Source: Mycolicibacterium sp. 018/SC-01/001 (GTDB lineage: Bacteria; Actinomycetota; Actinomycetes; Mycobacteriales; Mycobacteriaceae). Taken from it: a stretch of DNA of 48,755 bases. This document shows positions 23,354 to 32,917 of this stretch, piece by piece. The notes beneath the pieces are model-generated. The model saw only the letters and a list, made by a program, of their open reading frames with translations, searched no databases and had not been told where the DNA came from. Position 1 is the stretch's first letter; each line of letters begins with the position of its first letter. The stretch covers positions 1 to 48,755 of the forward strand of contig NZ_VKAA01000031.1 of NCBI RefSeq assembly GCF_007096635.1. Direction: 5' to 3'. The translations under genes and the position numbers were made by a program.

Positions 23354-24607
23354 CTATGTCCTCACATGGTCTACCAGGTGCGCGCGGGGAGCGAGCCTCA
23401 CCAGCTGCGTGACGTGCCCGGGGGTGAGCTCCTCGAGGCAGGTGACACCCAGCAGTCGCATCGTCCGCGCCACCTGTTCGGAGAGGATCTCGATGGCCCG
23501 GTCGACACCGGCCTCACCGCCGGCCATCAGTCCGTAGAGGTAGGCACGACCGATCAGCGTGAAGCGGGCACCGAGCGCGACGGCAGCGACGATGTCGGCG
23601 CCGGACATGATGCCCGTGTCCAGGATGATCTCGGTGTCCGCACCCACCTCCGCGGCGACCTCCGGCAACAGGTGGAACGGCACAGGCGCTCGATCGAGCT
23701 GGCGACCGCCGTGATTGGACAGCACGAGGCCGTCCACACCGAGGTCGGTGACACGGCGTGCGTCGGCAAGTGTCTGAATGCCCTTGACCACCACCTTGCC
23801 CGGCCACTGCGCCGTGATCCAGGCGAGATCGTCGAATGTGACCGTCGGGTCGAACATGGTGTCGAGCAGTTCGGCGACCGTGCCCGACCAGCGATCCAGC
23901 GAGGCGAACGCCAGCGGTTCGGTGGTGAGGAAATCGATCCACCACTGCGGGCGCGGGAGCGCGTCGAGCACGGTGCCCAGCGTCAGCGCCGGGGGAATCG
24001 TCATGCCGTTTCGCTTGTCGCGCAACCTCGCACCGGCCACCGGGACGTCGACCGTGACCAGAAGGGTGTCGAAACCGGCTGCGGCCGCCCGGTCCACCAA
24101 CGCCATCGAGCGATCCCGGTCTTTCCACATGTACAGCTGAAACCAGTTGCGGCCCAGCGGGTTCACGGCGGCAACATCTTCGATCGAGCAGGTCCCCATG
24201 GTGGACAACGAGAACGGGATACCGGCTCTGCCCGCGGCACGAGCACCCGCGATCTCCCCCTCTGTCTGCATCATCCGGGTGAACCCGGTGGGAGCGATAC
24301 CGAACGGTTGCGCGACGGGACCACCGAGCACATCCCAGCCGGTGCGTACCGTCGACACGTCGCGCAGCACCGATGGCTGGAACTCGATGTCCTGGAACGC
24401 CTGGCGCGCCCGGGCGATCGACAGCTCTGCTTCCGCTGAACCATCGGTGTAGTCGAATGCCGCCGTGGGTGTTCGACGTTTGGCGATACGGCGCAGGTCC
24501 TCGATCGTCAGCGCCTTGGCCAGCCGCCGCCTCTTGGCGTTGAACTCGGGCTTCTGGAACTGCATCAGCGGAGCGAGGTCGCGGATCTTGGGCATGTGCC
24601 GCTTCAT
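23354..24607 (-). CDS. lldD: FMN-dependent L-lactate / alpha-hydroxy-acid dehydrogenase
   Basis: A 417-residue TIM-barrel flavoenzyme starting MKRHMPKIRDLAPLMQFQKPEF (ATG 24607). Key features are FDYTDGSAEAE, PFGIAPTGFTRMMQTEGEIAGARAAGRAGIPFSLSTMG, the substrate/FMN segment WFQLYMWKDR, the catalytic His in LSNHGGRQLDRAP and the FMN-phosphate region LDTGIMSGADIVAAVALGARF. It oxidises L-lactate to pyruvate. Placed directly after rhaB, it would finish rhamnose catabolism by consuming the L-lactate produced by RhaEW from L-lactaldehyde. Another 2-hydroxy acid substrate cannot be excluded. Confidence 0.88.
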   Translation of the reverse strand: MKRHMPKIRDLAPLMQFQKPEFNAKRRRLAKALTIEDLRRIAKRRTPTAAFDYTDGSAEAELSIARARQAFQDIEFQPSVLRDVSTVRTGWDVLGGPVAQPFGIAPTGFTRMMQTEGEIAGARAAGRAGIPFSLSTMGTCSIEDVAAVNPLGRNWFQLYMWKDRDRSMALVDRAAAAGFDTLLVTVDVPVAGARLRDKRNGMTIPPALTLGTVLDALPRPQWWIDFLTTEPLAFASLDRWSGTVAELLDTMFDPTVTFDDLAWITAQWPGKVVVKGIQTLADARRVTDLGVDGLVLSNHGGRQLDRAPVPFHLLPEVAAEVGADTEIILDTGIMSGADIVAAVALGARFTLIGRAYLYGLMAGGEAGVDRAIEILSEQVARTMRLLGVTCLEELTPGHVTQLVRLAPRAHLVDHVRT

Positions 24608-24609
24608 GG

Positions 24610-26061
24610 TCACGCCTTTCCCGCAGGCGAACGCTGCGGCTGATAGCTGGTGGTCAGGTCGGCCGCAGCCACGGTAGCGCGCAACGCGTCGAGGTCGCCG
24701 CTGAGCATTCCGTGGCTGCGTGCCTGGATGAGCAGATTGCCGGTCGCGGTGGCCTCGACCGGTCCGGCGATCACCGGCACTCCGACGAGGTCGGCGACGC
24801 GTTGACAGAGCAGGGTGTTCAGTGCGCCGCCGCCGACGATGTGCACGGTGTCGGCCGGAGTTCCCGACAGGTGAGACGCGGCCCCGACCCTGTCGGCGAA
24901 TGTCGCGGCGAGGCTTTCGATGACGGCGCGCGCCGTCTGCGCCGGTGTGGTGGGCGCCGGCAGTCCGCGCTCGGTGTACCAGCGCGCGATGCGCGCGGGC
25001 ATGTCTCCAGCGGCGGCGAAGGTGGCGTCGTCGGTGTCGAAGACGGCCGGTGGCGGCGGGCAGTCGGCCGCCTCGGCGAGCAGCCGTTCCAGACCGATGT
25101 CGATGCCGTCGAGCTGCCACTGCTTGATCGACTCCGTCAGCAACCACAGGCCCATCGTGTTGCGAAGAAAGCGGATACGTCCGTCGGCGCCGACCTCGTT
25201 GGTGAAGTTGGCGGCACGTGCCGCCTCTGTGAGCACCGGTGCGGCGAGCTCGACACCGACGAGCGCCCACGTGCCGCAGGAGATGTAGACCGCGCACTCG
25301 GGGGCCATCGGCACGGCGACCACCGCCGACGCGGTGTCGTGCGAGGCGACGGTGCTCACGTGTGGGCCGCCGCGATCCCAGCCCAACCGGTGTCCGATCT
25401 CCGGAAGCACGGGTCCGAGGTCGGTGCCCGGGTCCACCACGGCGGGAAACAGGTGCTCGGGGAACCCGAGTGCCGCGGTCAGTTCGTGGTCCCAGCGCCC
25501 GTCGGTGCGCAACAACCCGGTGGTCGAGGCGTTGGTCCGCTCGGTCGCCGTCGTGCCCGTCAGCCAGTAACCGATCAGATCAGGAATGAGCAACGCGGTG
25601 TCGGCGACGTCGAGCAGCCGGTCGGCGGCCAGCTGGTAGACGGTGTTGAACGGCAGGAACTGCAATCCGTTGCGGGCGTGCATCTCTGCCCGACTGACGG
25701 TCGCGTGCACGGCCTCCACACCATCGTCGCATCGGCTGTCCCGGTAGTGAAAGGGCTGACCGAGCAGGGAGCCTGCGCGGAGCAAGCCGTAGTCGACAGC
25801 CCAGGAATCCACGGCGACGCCCACCAGATCGGTGGCGTGACGACGCGCCTGAGCGAGCCCTGCGCAGATGTCCCCGAACAGCCCGGCGACATCCCAGTGC
25901 ATGGCGGTGCGCGTGCCGTCCCACAGGTACACCGGGTCGTTGCGGAACCGGGCGATCTGCCGGATGTCCAGGGCGTCCTCACGGACGTCGGCGAGCATGA
26001 CGCGGCCGCTGGTGGCCCCGAGATCGACCGCTGCCAATTGTCCTGCGCCGGTGCGGCTCAT
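24610..26061 (-). CDS. rhaB: Rhamnulokinase (FGGY family)
   Basis: A 483-residue sugar kinase phosphorylating L-rhamnulose at C1. The N-terminal ATPase lobe begins AAVDLGATSGRVMLADV; further landmarks are VDSWAVDYGLL, FHYRDSR, STTGLLRTDGRWD, HDTASAVVAVP, CGTWALVGVEL and the C-terminal IVGGGALNTLLCQRVADLVGVPVIAGPVEATATGN. These match RhaB rather than xylulokinase or glycerol kinase. The ATG at 26061 overlaps the rhaEW stop by four bases, and lldD starts three bases after its stop, so the three are tightly coupled. Confidence 0.92.
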   Translation of the reverse strand: MSRTGAGQLAAVDLGATSGRVMLADVREDALDIRQIARFRNDPVYLWDGTRTAMHWDVAGLFGDICAGLAQARRHATDLVGVAVDSWAVDYGLLRAGSLLGQPFHYRDSRCDDGVEAVHATVSRAEMHARNGLQFLPFNTVYQLAADRLLDVADTALLIPDLIGYWLTGTTATERTNASTTGLLRTDGRWDHELTAALGFPEHLFPAVVDPGTDLGPVLPEIGHRLGWDRGGPHVSTVASHDTASAVVAVPMAPECAVYISCGTWALVGVELAAPVLTEAARAANFTNEVGADGRIRFLRNTMGLWLLTESIKQWQLDGIDIGLERLLAEAADCPPPPAVFDTDDATFAAAGDMPARIARWYTERGLPAPTTPAQTARAVIESLAATFADRVGAASHLSGTPADTVHIVGGGALNTLLCQRVADLVGVPVIAGPVEATATGNLLIQARSHGMLSGDLDALRATVAAADLTTSYQPQRSPAGKA

Positions 26062-28094
26062 CGCAGGAAGGCTGCGGCGACGCCGGCGTCGACGGGTACG
26101 TGCAGACCGGTGGTGTGCGAGAAATCCGACGTGCACAGCGCGAACGCGGCGTTGGCGACATGCTCTGGCAACACTTCTCGCTTGAGCAGTGTGCGCTGGG
26201 CGTAGAACGCGCCGAGGTCCTCTTCGGCGACGCCGTACACCTCGGCTCGTTTGGCGCCCCACCCGCCGGCGAAGATCCCGGAGCCGCGTACGACACCGTC
26301 GGGGTTGATGCCGTTGACCTTGACCCCGTGCTCGCCCAGTTCGGCGGCCAGCAGTCGAACCTGGTGTGCCTGATCGGCTTTGGTCGCCGAATAGGCGATG
26401 TTGTTCGGACCGGCGAACACCGAGTTCTTCGACGAGATGTAGATGATGTCCCCGCCGAGGCCCTGGTCGATCAGAGCACGCGCGGCCGCCTTGGACACCA
26501 GGAACGATCCGCGCGCCATCACGTCGTGCTGCAGGTCCCAGTCGGCGGCGGTGGTCTCCAGCAGCGGCTTGGACAACGACAGGCCGGCATTGTTGACGAC
26601 GATGTCGATGCCGCCGAAGGCCAGGACGGTGGCGTCGATCGCCGCCTGCACGGCGCTCTCGTCGGTGACGTCGGCCGCGATGCCGACCGCCACGTCCGTG
26701 GTGCCGATCTCCTCCGCGGCGGCGGTGGCCTTGGCGGCGTCGAGGTCGGCGATCACCACGCATGCCCCCTCCGCTGCGAGTCGGGTGGCGATGGCCTTAC
26801 CGATTCCCGACGCCGCGCCCGTCACCAGCGCTATGCGGGTGGCCAGCGGTTTGGGCTTGGGCATCCTGGCCAGCTTGGCCTCTTCGAGTGCCCAGTACTC
26901 GATGCGGAACTTCTCGGACTCGTCGATCGGGCTGTAGGTGGAGATCGCCTCCGCCCCGCGCATGACGTTGATCGCGTTGAGGTAGAACTCGCCCGCGACG
27001 CGAGCGGTCTGCTTGTCCTTGCCGTAGCTGAACATGCCGACGCCGGGCACCAGCACGATCGCCGGGTCGGCGCCGCGGATGGCGGGCGAGTCAGGGCCGG
27101 CGTGCCGGTCGTAGTAGGCCTGGTAGTCCGACCGGTAGGACTGGTGTAGTTCGCGCAGCCGCGCGGTGCACTCTTCGATCGATGCACCGGCAGGCAGGTC
27201 CAGCACCATCGGTTTGACCTTGGTGCGCAGGAAATGGTCAGGACAGCTGGTACCGAGGTCGGCCAGTCGGGAATGTTCCTTGCTGCCAAGGAATTCCAGG
27301 ACGCGCGGATCGTCGGTGAAATGGCCGACCTGGACCCGGTCGGTGGACACCAGACCGCGGATCACGGGGGCCAGCCGGGCCGCCTTCAGCCGCCGCTGCT
27401 CGACGGGCAGAGCCTCGTACCCCGGCAGCTGCGGGCCGAACGGCTCCTTCCGGCCGTGCTCGTCGATGTAGCGTTGGGCCGCCTCGATGATCTCCAGGGA
27501 ATGCCGCTCGGCGTCGTCGGAGGTGTCGCCCCATGCGGTGATGCCGTGTCCGCCCAGGATCGTGCCGATGGCGTTCGGGTGCTGCCTCTTCACCTCGGCG
27601 ATGTCCAGGCCGAGCTGAAATCCCGGGCGTCGCCAGGGAATCCACACCACGCGGTCGCCGAAGATCTGCTTGGTCAGCGCCTCGCCGTCGGCCGCGGTGG
27701 CCAGTGCGATCCCGGAGTCGGGATGGAGGTGGTCGACGTGCGCGGCGTCGACGAGCCCGTGCATCGCGGTGTCGATCGACGGTGCGGCGCCTCCCCGGCC
27801 GTGCAGGCAGTAGTCGAAGGCGCCGACCATCTCGTCTTCGCGCTCGACTCCGGGATAGACGTCGACGAGCGCGCGCATCCGGTCCAGCCGCAGAACCGCC
27901 AGCCCCTGCTCGGTGAGAGTGCCCAGATCGCCACCGGATCCCTTGACCCACAACAGGTCGACCGGTTTGCCGGTGACCGGGTCGATCTCGGTGCCCTTGG
28001 CCGAGGTGTTGCCTCCCGCATAGTTGGTGTTCTTGGGATCGGCGCCGAGACGGTTGGAGCGGGCGATCAGGTCGGCGACGGTGTCGTTGGTCAT
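26058..28094 (-). CDS. rhaEW: RhaEW, bifunctional rhamnulose-1-phosphate aldolase / L-lactaldehyde dehydrogenase
   Basis: A 678-residue fusion. The N-terminal class II aldolase half (about 1-400) has GGNTSAKG, VDHLHPDSGIALA with zinc-binding His residues and GTILGGHGITAWG. The C-terminal SDR half (about 430-678) has VTGAASGIGKAIA, NNAGLSLSKP, YISSKNSVFAGPNNIAYSATKAD with Ser, Tyr and Lys. The aldolase splits L-rhamnulose-1-phosphate into DHAP and L-lactaldehyde; the SDR half would oxidise L-lactaldehyde to L-lactate. A GAAAGGACTGAC ribosome-binding site precedes ATG 28094. This fusion is the usual actinobacterial arrangement, and the length is normal. Confidence 0.93.
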   Translation of the reverse strand: MTNDTVADLIARSNRLGADPKNTNYAGGNTSAKGTEIDPVTGKPVDLLWVKGSGGDLGTLTEQGLAVLRLDRMRALVDVYPGVEREDEMVGAFDYCLHGRGGAAPSIDTAMHGLVDAAHVDHLHPDSGIALATAADGEALTKQIFGDRVVWIPWRRPGFQLGLDIAEVKRQHPNAIGTILGGHGITAWGDTSDDAERHSLEIIEAAQRYIDEHGRKEPFGPQLPGYEALPVEQRRLKAARLAPVIRGLVSTDRVQVGHFTDDPRVLEFLGSKEHSRLADLGTSCPDHFLRTKVKPMVLDLPAGASIEECTARLRELHQSYRSDYQAYYDRHAGPDSPAIRGADPAIVLVPGVGMFSYGKDKQTARVAGEFYLNAINVMRGAEAISTYSPIDESEKFRIEYWALEEAKLARMPKPKPLATRIALVTGAASGIGKAIATRLAAEGACVVIADLDAAKATAAAEEIGTTDVAVGIAADVTDESAVQAAIDATVLAFGGIDIVVNNAGLSLSKPLLETTAADWDLQHDVMARGSFLVSKAAARALIDQGLGGDIIYISSKNSVFAGPNNIAYSATKADQAHQVRLLAAELGEHGVKVNGINPDGVVRGSGIFAGGWGAKRAEVYGVAEEDLGAFYAQRTLLKREVLPEHVANAAFALCTSDFSHTTGLHVPVDAGVAAAFLR

Positions 28095-28104
28095 GTCAGT
28101 CCTT

Positions 28105-29256
28105 TCAGGCGCCCCAGGAAGACTGGGTTCCGCCGATACGTTCGGCATTGATCGTGTCCTGGTACCCCGATGCGGCGAAGGCGCCCATCGGATCGGCGGG
28201 CAGGCCGCGGTCGACCCTCCACTGCGCCAGCGCAGGGCGCACATCTGTGTAGAAGGCGTCCATGAAAATCTGGTTGGCACCGAGAACGTCGCCGGCCTCC
28301 TGAGCGGCGGTCAGCGCGGCCCGGTCGACCAGCAGGGCGCGCGCGGTCATCTCCGCGACGTTGAGGACGGAGCGGATCTGACCGGGGATCTTCTCTTCGA
28401 CGTTGTGACACTGATCGAGCATCAGCGCCACCTCGGAGCCGGTGTCCAGCGCGCCGCCGCGGATCACCTCGAACATGATACGGAAGAGCTGGAACGGATC
28501 GGCCGCCCCCACGATGAGGTCGTCGTCGGCGTAGAAACGCGAGTTGAAGTCGAACGAGCCCAGCTTCCCCAGGCGCAGCAGTTGGGCGACGATGAACTCG
28601 ATGTTCGTCCCGGGGGCGTGGTGCCCGGTGTCGAGGCAGACCTTCGCCCGGTCACCCAGTGCGCTCACATGTGCATACGAGGTGCCCCAGTCCGGGACAT
28701 CGGTCATGTACATGGCCGGTTCGAAGAACTTGTATTCCAACACCATTCGCTGGTCGGCGCCGATGTGCTGGTAGATCGTCGACAGCGATTCGGCCAGCCG
28801 GTCCTGACGGCCCCGGATGTCGCCCTGGCCCGGGTAGTTGGTGCCGTCGGCCAGCCAGATCTTGAGATCCTTCGACCCCGTCTGGTGCATCACCTCGATG
28901 CAGTCGAGATGGTGGTCGATCGCCTTCTGTCGCACCGTCTTGTCGGTGTGGGTGAGGCTGCCGAACTTATAGACGTCGTCCTGGAAGGTGTTGGAATTGA
29001 TGGTTCCCAGTCGCACGCCCTGATCCTCGGCGTAGCGAGCCAGGCCGGCGTAGTCGTCGACCGCATCCCACGGAATATGAAGGGCGACAGTCGGTGCCAG
29101 ACCGGTGAACCGGTGGACCGTGGCGGCATCGGCGATTTTCTCCCGGATGTCGCGGGGCACCCCCGGCGTGCTGAACACCTTGAAGCGGGTGCCGGAGTTG
29201 CCGAACGCCCAGGAGGGCAGTTCGATCGCGAGATTGTCCAGCATGGGGTCGATCAT
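28105..29256 (-). CDS. rhaI: L-rhamnose isomerase (RhaI type)
   Basis: A 383-residue TIM-barrel sugar isomerase of the xylose-isomerase-like superfamily. Metal- and substrate-binding segments are visible: LHIPWDAVDDYAGL, LKIWLADGTNYPGQGD, VLEYKFFEPAMYMTDVPDWG, CLDTGHHAPGTNIEF, GSFDFNSRFYADDDLIVGAADPF and LMLDQCHNVEEKIPGQI. It converts L-rhamnose to L-rhamnulose. The ATG at 29256 abuts the stop of the transporter gene (TAGATG), with AAGGTGGTG as ribosome-binding site. It is unrelated in sequence to short E. coli-type RhaA N-termini and fits the Pseudomonas/actinobacterial type. Confidence 0.9.
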   Translation of the reverse strand: MIDPMLDNLAIELPSWAFGNSGTRFKVFSTPGVPRDIREKIADAATVHRFTGLAPTVALHIPWDAVDDYAGLARYAEDQGVRLGTINSNTFQDDVYKFGSLTHTDKTVRQKAIDHHLDCIEVMHQTGSKDLKIWLADGTNYPGQGDIRGRQDRLAESLSTIYQHIGADQRMVLEYKFFEPAMYMTDVPDWGTSYAHVSALGDRAKVCLDTGHHAPGTNIEFIVAQLLRLGKLGSFDFNSRFYADDDLIVGAADPFQLFRIMFEVIRGGALDTGSEVALMLDQCHNVEEKIPGQIRSVLNVAEMTARALLVDRAALTAAQEAGDVLGANQIFMDAFYTDVRPALAQWRVDRGLPADPMGAFAASGYQDTINAERIGGTQSSWGA

Positions 29257-30567
29257 CTAGAGCACCACCTTGTCTGCGCTGGGTTCGACCGGTGCGCCGT
29301 AGCGTTCCGTCTCGATCTGCTTCAACGTCTTCCCGCGGGTGTGCGGCGCACCGATCACCCCGATGACGAGGGCGACGGTCAGCAGGCCGACCAGCAGCAG
29401 TCCGACGCCGGTCAGACCGGTGACAGCCAGCAGCGTCGGGAAGAAGTAGGACAGCAGTCCGGTGACGGTGCGCACCACGAAGAACATGACACCCTGTGCG
29501 CTCGCGCGGTACGGGGTGGCGAACAGTTCGCTCGCCCACAGGCTGTAGAACGCCTGAGCACCGATGCCGCTGGAAATTCCCCACAGCACCGCGAAGACGA
29601 GCATCGTCGTCATCCCGCTGTCGGTGAACGCGACCAGCACGATCCAGCCCGCAATACCCAGCAGCGCGCCGATGCCGTAGAGAAGTCGCTGAGACATGCG
29701 ATCGGCGAGGCGCATGAACCCGAAGTACGTCGCGGCGACGGTGCATCCCCACACGAGTACCTGAAGCAGATTCTGCTGTACGGCGCTGTGCAGGCCCGCG
29801 GTGTCGTACACGCGCGGCATGAAGATGCCGGCCTGCCCGGCCACGGTGTTCCAGAACAGATAGATGCCACCGAGGAACAGCAGAGCGGTGATGTTCTTCC
29901 GCCGAGAGAAGAGACCCCGCAGTCCTCGGACGCCGATCGCCGTCGACGTCGCGCTCTGGGCCTGCTTGCCCTCGTCCTTCCAGATCTGCGACTCCTCGAG
30001 CCCCTGCCGGATCCACCACACCACAGCGGCGACGACGAACAGGTGGGCGAAGATCAGCCGCGAACCGAGGAGACCGAGCGGCGCCAGGGCAGCCGCCAGC
30101 GCGAAGCCGACGAGCGGGCCGGTCGACCAGGCCAACTGCGCAGTACCGACATGTTTGGCGCGCTCGACCGACGGCGCCTGCTCGGCGATGTAGGTCCACG
30201 ATGCCGGCACGCCGGCGCCGACCGCGATGCCGGTGATGATGAAGCCCACCAGCAGCATGGTGAAGTTCATCGCGCAGGCGGCAAGCAGCACCCCGACCAT
30301 GTAGACGAGCAGGTCGTAGGTGTAGATCGCCTTCCGGCCGAACCGGTCGCAGAGCGGTCCCCCCAGGGCCGCGCCGACGGCGGCGCCGAAAGCGTTGGCC
30401 GACAACGCCGCCAGCAGACCGACACCCAGGTTGCTGAGACCGAAGGCTTCCTGCCAGAACGTGAGGCTGGTGGCGATGGCGATGATCGATCCAGCCTCGA
30501 TGTAGTTGGACATCGCGACCGAGATCGTCGCCTTCCATCCGGTTGTGGAGCGCGCTCCGACTTTCAT
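29257..30567 (-). CDS. MFS sugar transporter, probable L-rhamnose importer
   Basis: A 436-residue, 12-helix major facilitator. The loop 2-3 motif is GGPLCDRFGRKAIYTYD, the repeat in the second half is FGFMRLADRMSQRLLYG, and RxxGR-like and PESPR-equivalent elements place it in the sugar-porter-like branch. It starts at ATG 30567, overlapping the rhaM stop by four bases, and abuts rhaI. Substrate assignment rests on being inside the rhamnose operon; no ABC-type rhamnose importer is present nearby. Confidence 0.85.
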   Translation of the reverse strand: MKVGARSTTGWKATISVAMSNYIEAGSIIAIATSLTFWQEAFGLSNLGVGLLAALSANAFGAAVGAALGGPLCDRFGRKAIYTYDLLVYMVGVLLAACAMNFTMLLVGFIITGIAVGAGVPASWTYIAEQAPSVERAKHVGTAQLAWSTGPLVGFALAAALAPLGLLGSRLIFAHLFVVAAVVWWIRQGLEESQIWKDEGKQAQSATSTAIGVRGLRGLFSRRKNITALLFLGGIYLFWNTVAGQAGIFMPRVYDTAGLHSAVQQNLLQVLVWGCTVAATYFGFMRLADRMSQRLLYGIGALLGIAGWIVLVAFTDSGMTTMLVFAVLWGISSGIGAQAFYSLWASELFATPYRASAQGVMFFVVRTVTGLLSYFFPTLLAVTGLTGVGLLLVGLLTVALVIGVIGAPHTRGKTLKQIETERYGAPVEPSADKVVL

Positions 30568-30929
30568 GACACGGTTCCTTCGGTTGAGGTGAGGTGGAAG
30601 TACTCGGTGAGTCGGTGCATCGCCCGGTCGGGATGGTCCGCGGCCTCGAAGTAGTCGGCCATGGTCGATTGCCACCGTTCGTTGACAGCGTTGGCCGCCA
30701 TCGCCGACATCGTGGCGTCGACGTCGTCGCACTCGAAGTACCCGACGACGAGCCCGTCCTCGCGGCGCAGGAACAGCGAGTAGTTCCGGTAACCGGCGTC
30801 TCGCAACGCGTCGAGCATCTCCGGCCACACGGTGGTGTGGGCGTCGAGGTAGTCGGCGATCCGATCGGGTTTGAGGTGGAGCAGGAAGCACACGCGCTCC
30901 GGTTCGCGGGTGTGCGCGGTCGCGGACAT
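30564..30929 (-). CDS. rhaM: L-rhamnose mutarotase
   Basis: A 121-residue dimeric alpha+beta barrel protein. Signatures: VCFLLHLKPDRIADYLDAHTTVWPEMLDALRDAGYRNYSLFLRREDGLVVGYFECDD, with the His and Tyr residues of the RhaM active site, and WQSTMADYF. It interconverts alpha and beta anomers of L-rhamnose. It is the first gene of the operon and lies 17 bases after the LacI-type operator, with CGGAG as a modest ribosome-binding site. Confidence 0.92.
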   Translation of the reverse strand: MSATAHTREPERVCFLLHLKPDRIADYLDAHTTVWPEMLDALRDAGYRNYSLFLRREDGLVVGYFECDDVDATMSAMAANAVNERWQSTMADYFEAADHPDRAMHRLTEYFHLTSTEGTVS

Positions 30930-30946
30930 CGGACTCCGATCGGGCT

Positions 30947-30960
30947 TTGAAACGTTTCAA
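30947..30960. promoter_or_regulatory. LacI-family operator of the rhamnose operon
   Basis: TTGAAACGTTTCAA is a perfect 14-bp palindrome with the central CG typical of LacI/GalR operators. It lies 17 bases upstream of the rhaM start, in front of an operon that ends in a LacI-family gene. Confidence 0.82.
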
Positions 30961-30962
30961 TT

Positions 30963-30978
30963 AGTGAGTGCGCTCACA
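30963..30978. promoter_or_regulatory. CRP-type binding site upstream of the rhamnose operon
   Basis: On the minus strand TGTGAGCGCACTCACT fits the CRP consensus TGTGA-N6-TCACA with one mismatch. It is two bases upstream of the LacI operator. It suggests cAMP-CRP input to rhamnose use; mycobacteria have CRP homologues with this consensus. Confidence 0.65.
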
Positions 30979-31052
30979 GTAACCCCGATCACGTCGCCCG
31001 GTCAAGAGTCGCCGACGAGCGAGAAAACGCGCTCGAGCGGATCGATCGCCGG

Positions 31053-31900
31053 TCAGTCCGACGTGCGGCGCCGGTATGCGGCGAGCGCGAACGGCGCGAA
31101 CACCGCGGTCAGGGCCAGCGACCAGAGGATCGTCGACAGCACCGGATGATGCAGCGGCAACTGCGCATCCGGTGCGGCGGGGCCGCCGTTGCCCCACAAC
31201 TCACGCATCGCCTGCGCCAGCGACGACACCGGATTCCATTCAGCGATGACGCGCAACCAGTGCGGCATCGGTTCGGTCGGCACGAAGGTGTTGGCCAGGA
31301 ACGTCACCGGGAACAGCACCGTGAACATCACGCCGTTGACCGCCTCGACGGTGCGCATCAGCGATCCGACCAGGATGCCGAACCAGATCATCCCGAAACC
31401 GAACACCAGGATCAGCGCGAAGGCGAGCACCGCCTCGGCGATGCTGCCACGGATGCGCCACCCGATCGCCAGCCCTGTCAGCGCCATCACGAGCACGCCC
31501 AGCGACGAATGCATCAAGCTGGCCACGCTGCGCCCGATCAGCACCGACGACCGCGATATCGGAAGCGAGCGAAACCGGTCGATGATGCCCTTCTCGACGT
31601 CGGCGGTGATGCCCGATGCCACGACGAACGCCGAGAACACGATGGTCTGCGCCTGGATGCCCGGCAGCAGGAATTCGCGGTAGGACGCTCCCCCGGTGTT
31701 GGTGATCGACGCGCCGAACACGAACGCGAACAACAGGACGAACATGATCGGCTGCGCCGTGACGTCGCTGAGCATCTCGGGCATGCGCTTGGTGTGGATC
31801 ATGTTGCGCTTCACCATGATCCACGACTGCTGCGCGATGTTCGTCGGGCGGGTCCGCACCACTTGGGCGCCGGCCTCGCGACGATGGGTGTCCAGCGCGG

Positions 31901-31904
<4 letters not shown>
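31053..31904 (-). CDS. ABC-2 type (DrrB-like) exporter permease
   Basis: A 283-residue membrane protein with six hydrophobic segments and the ABC-2/DrrB features: QPIMFVLLFAFVFGASI, a first external loop GGASYREFLLPGIQAQTIVFSAF, the cytoplasmic EKGIIDRFRSLPISRSSVLIGR and FPVTFLANTFVPTEPMPHWLRVIAEWNPVSSLAQAMREL. It pairs with the ATPase gene through a four-base overlap (ATGA). DrrAB-type exporters carry drugs or lipids out of the cell; the substrate is not evident. It ends 75 bases before the CRP/LacI sites of the rhamnose operon. Confidence 0.9.
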
Positions 31905-32857
<953 letters not shown>

Positions 32858-32917
32858 CCCCCGACGGTATCCGCGGGGCCCGACATCCGGCCAATGCTTT
32901 CGGCCAGGCGCGGTCGT

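Noticed and set aside
28024..30654. 876-codon plus-strand open frame over the rhamnose operon
   Set aside because: Antisense to rhaI and the transporter; composition typical of a shadow frame.
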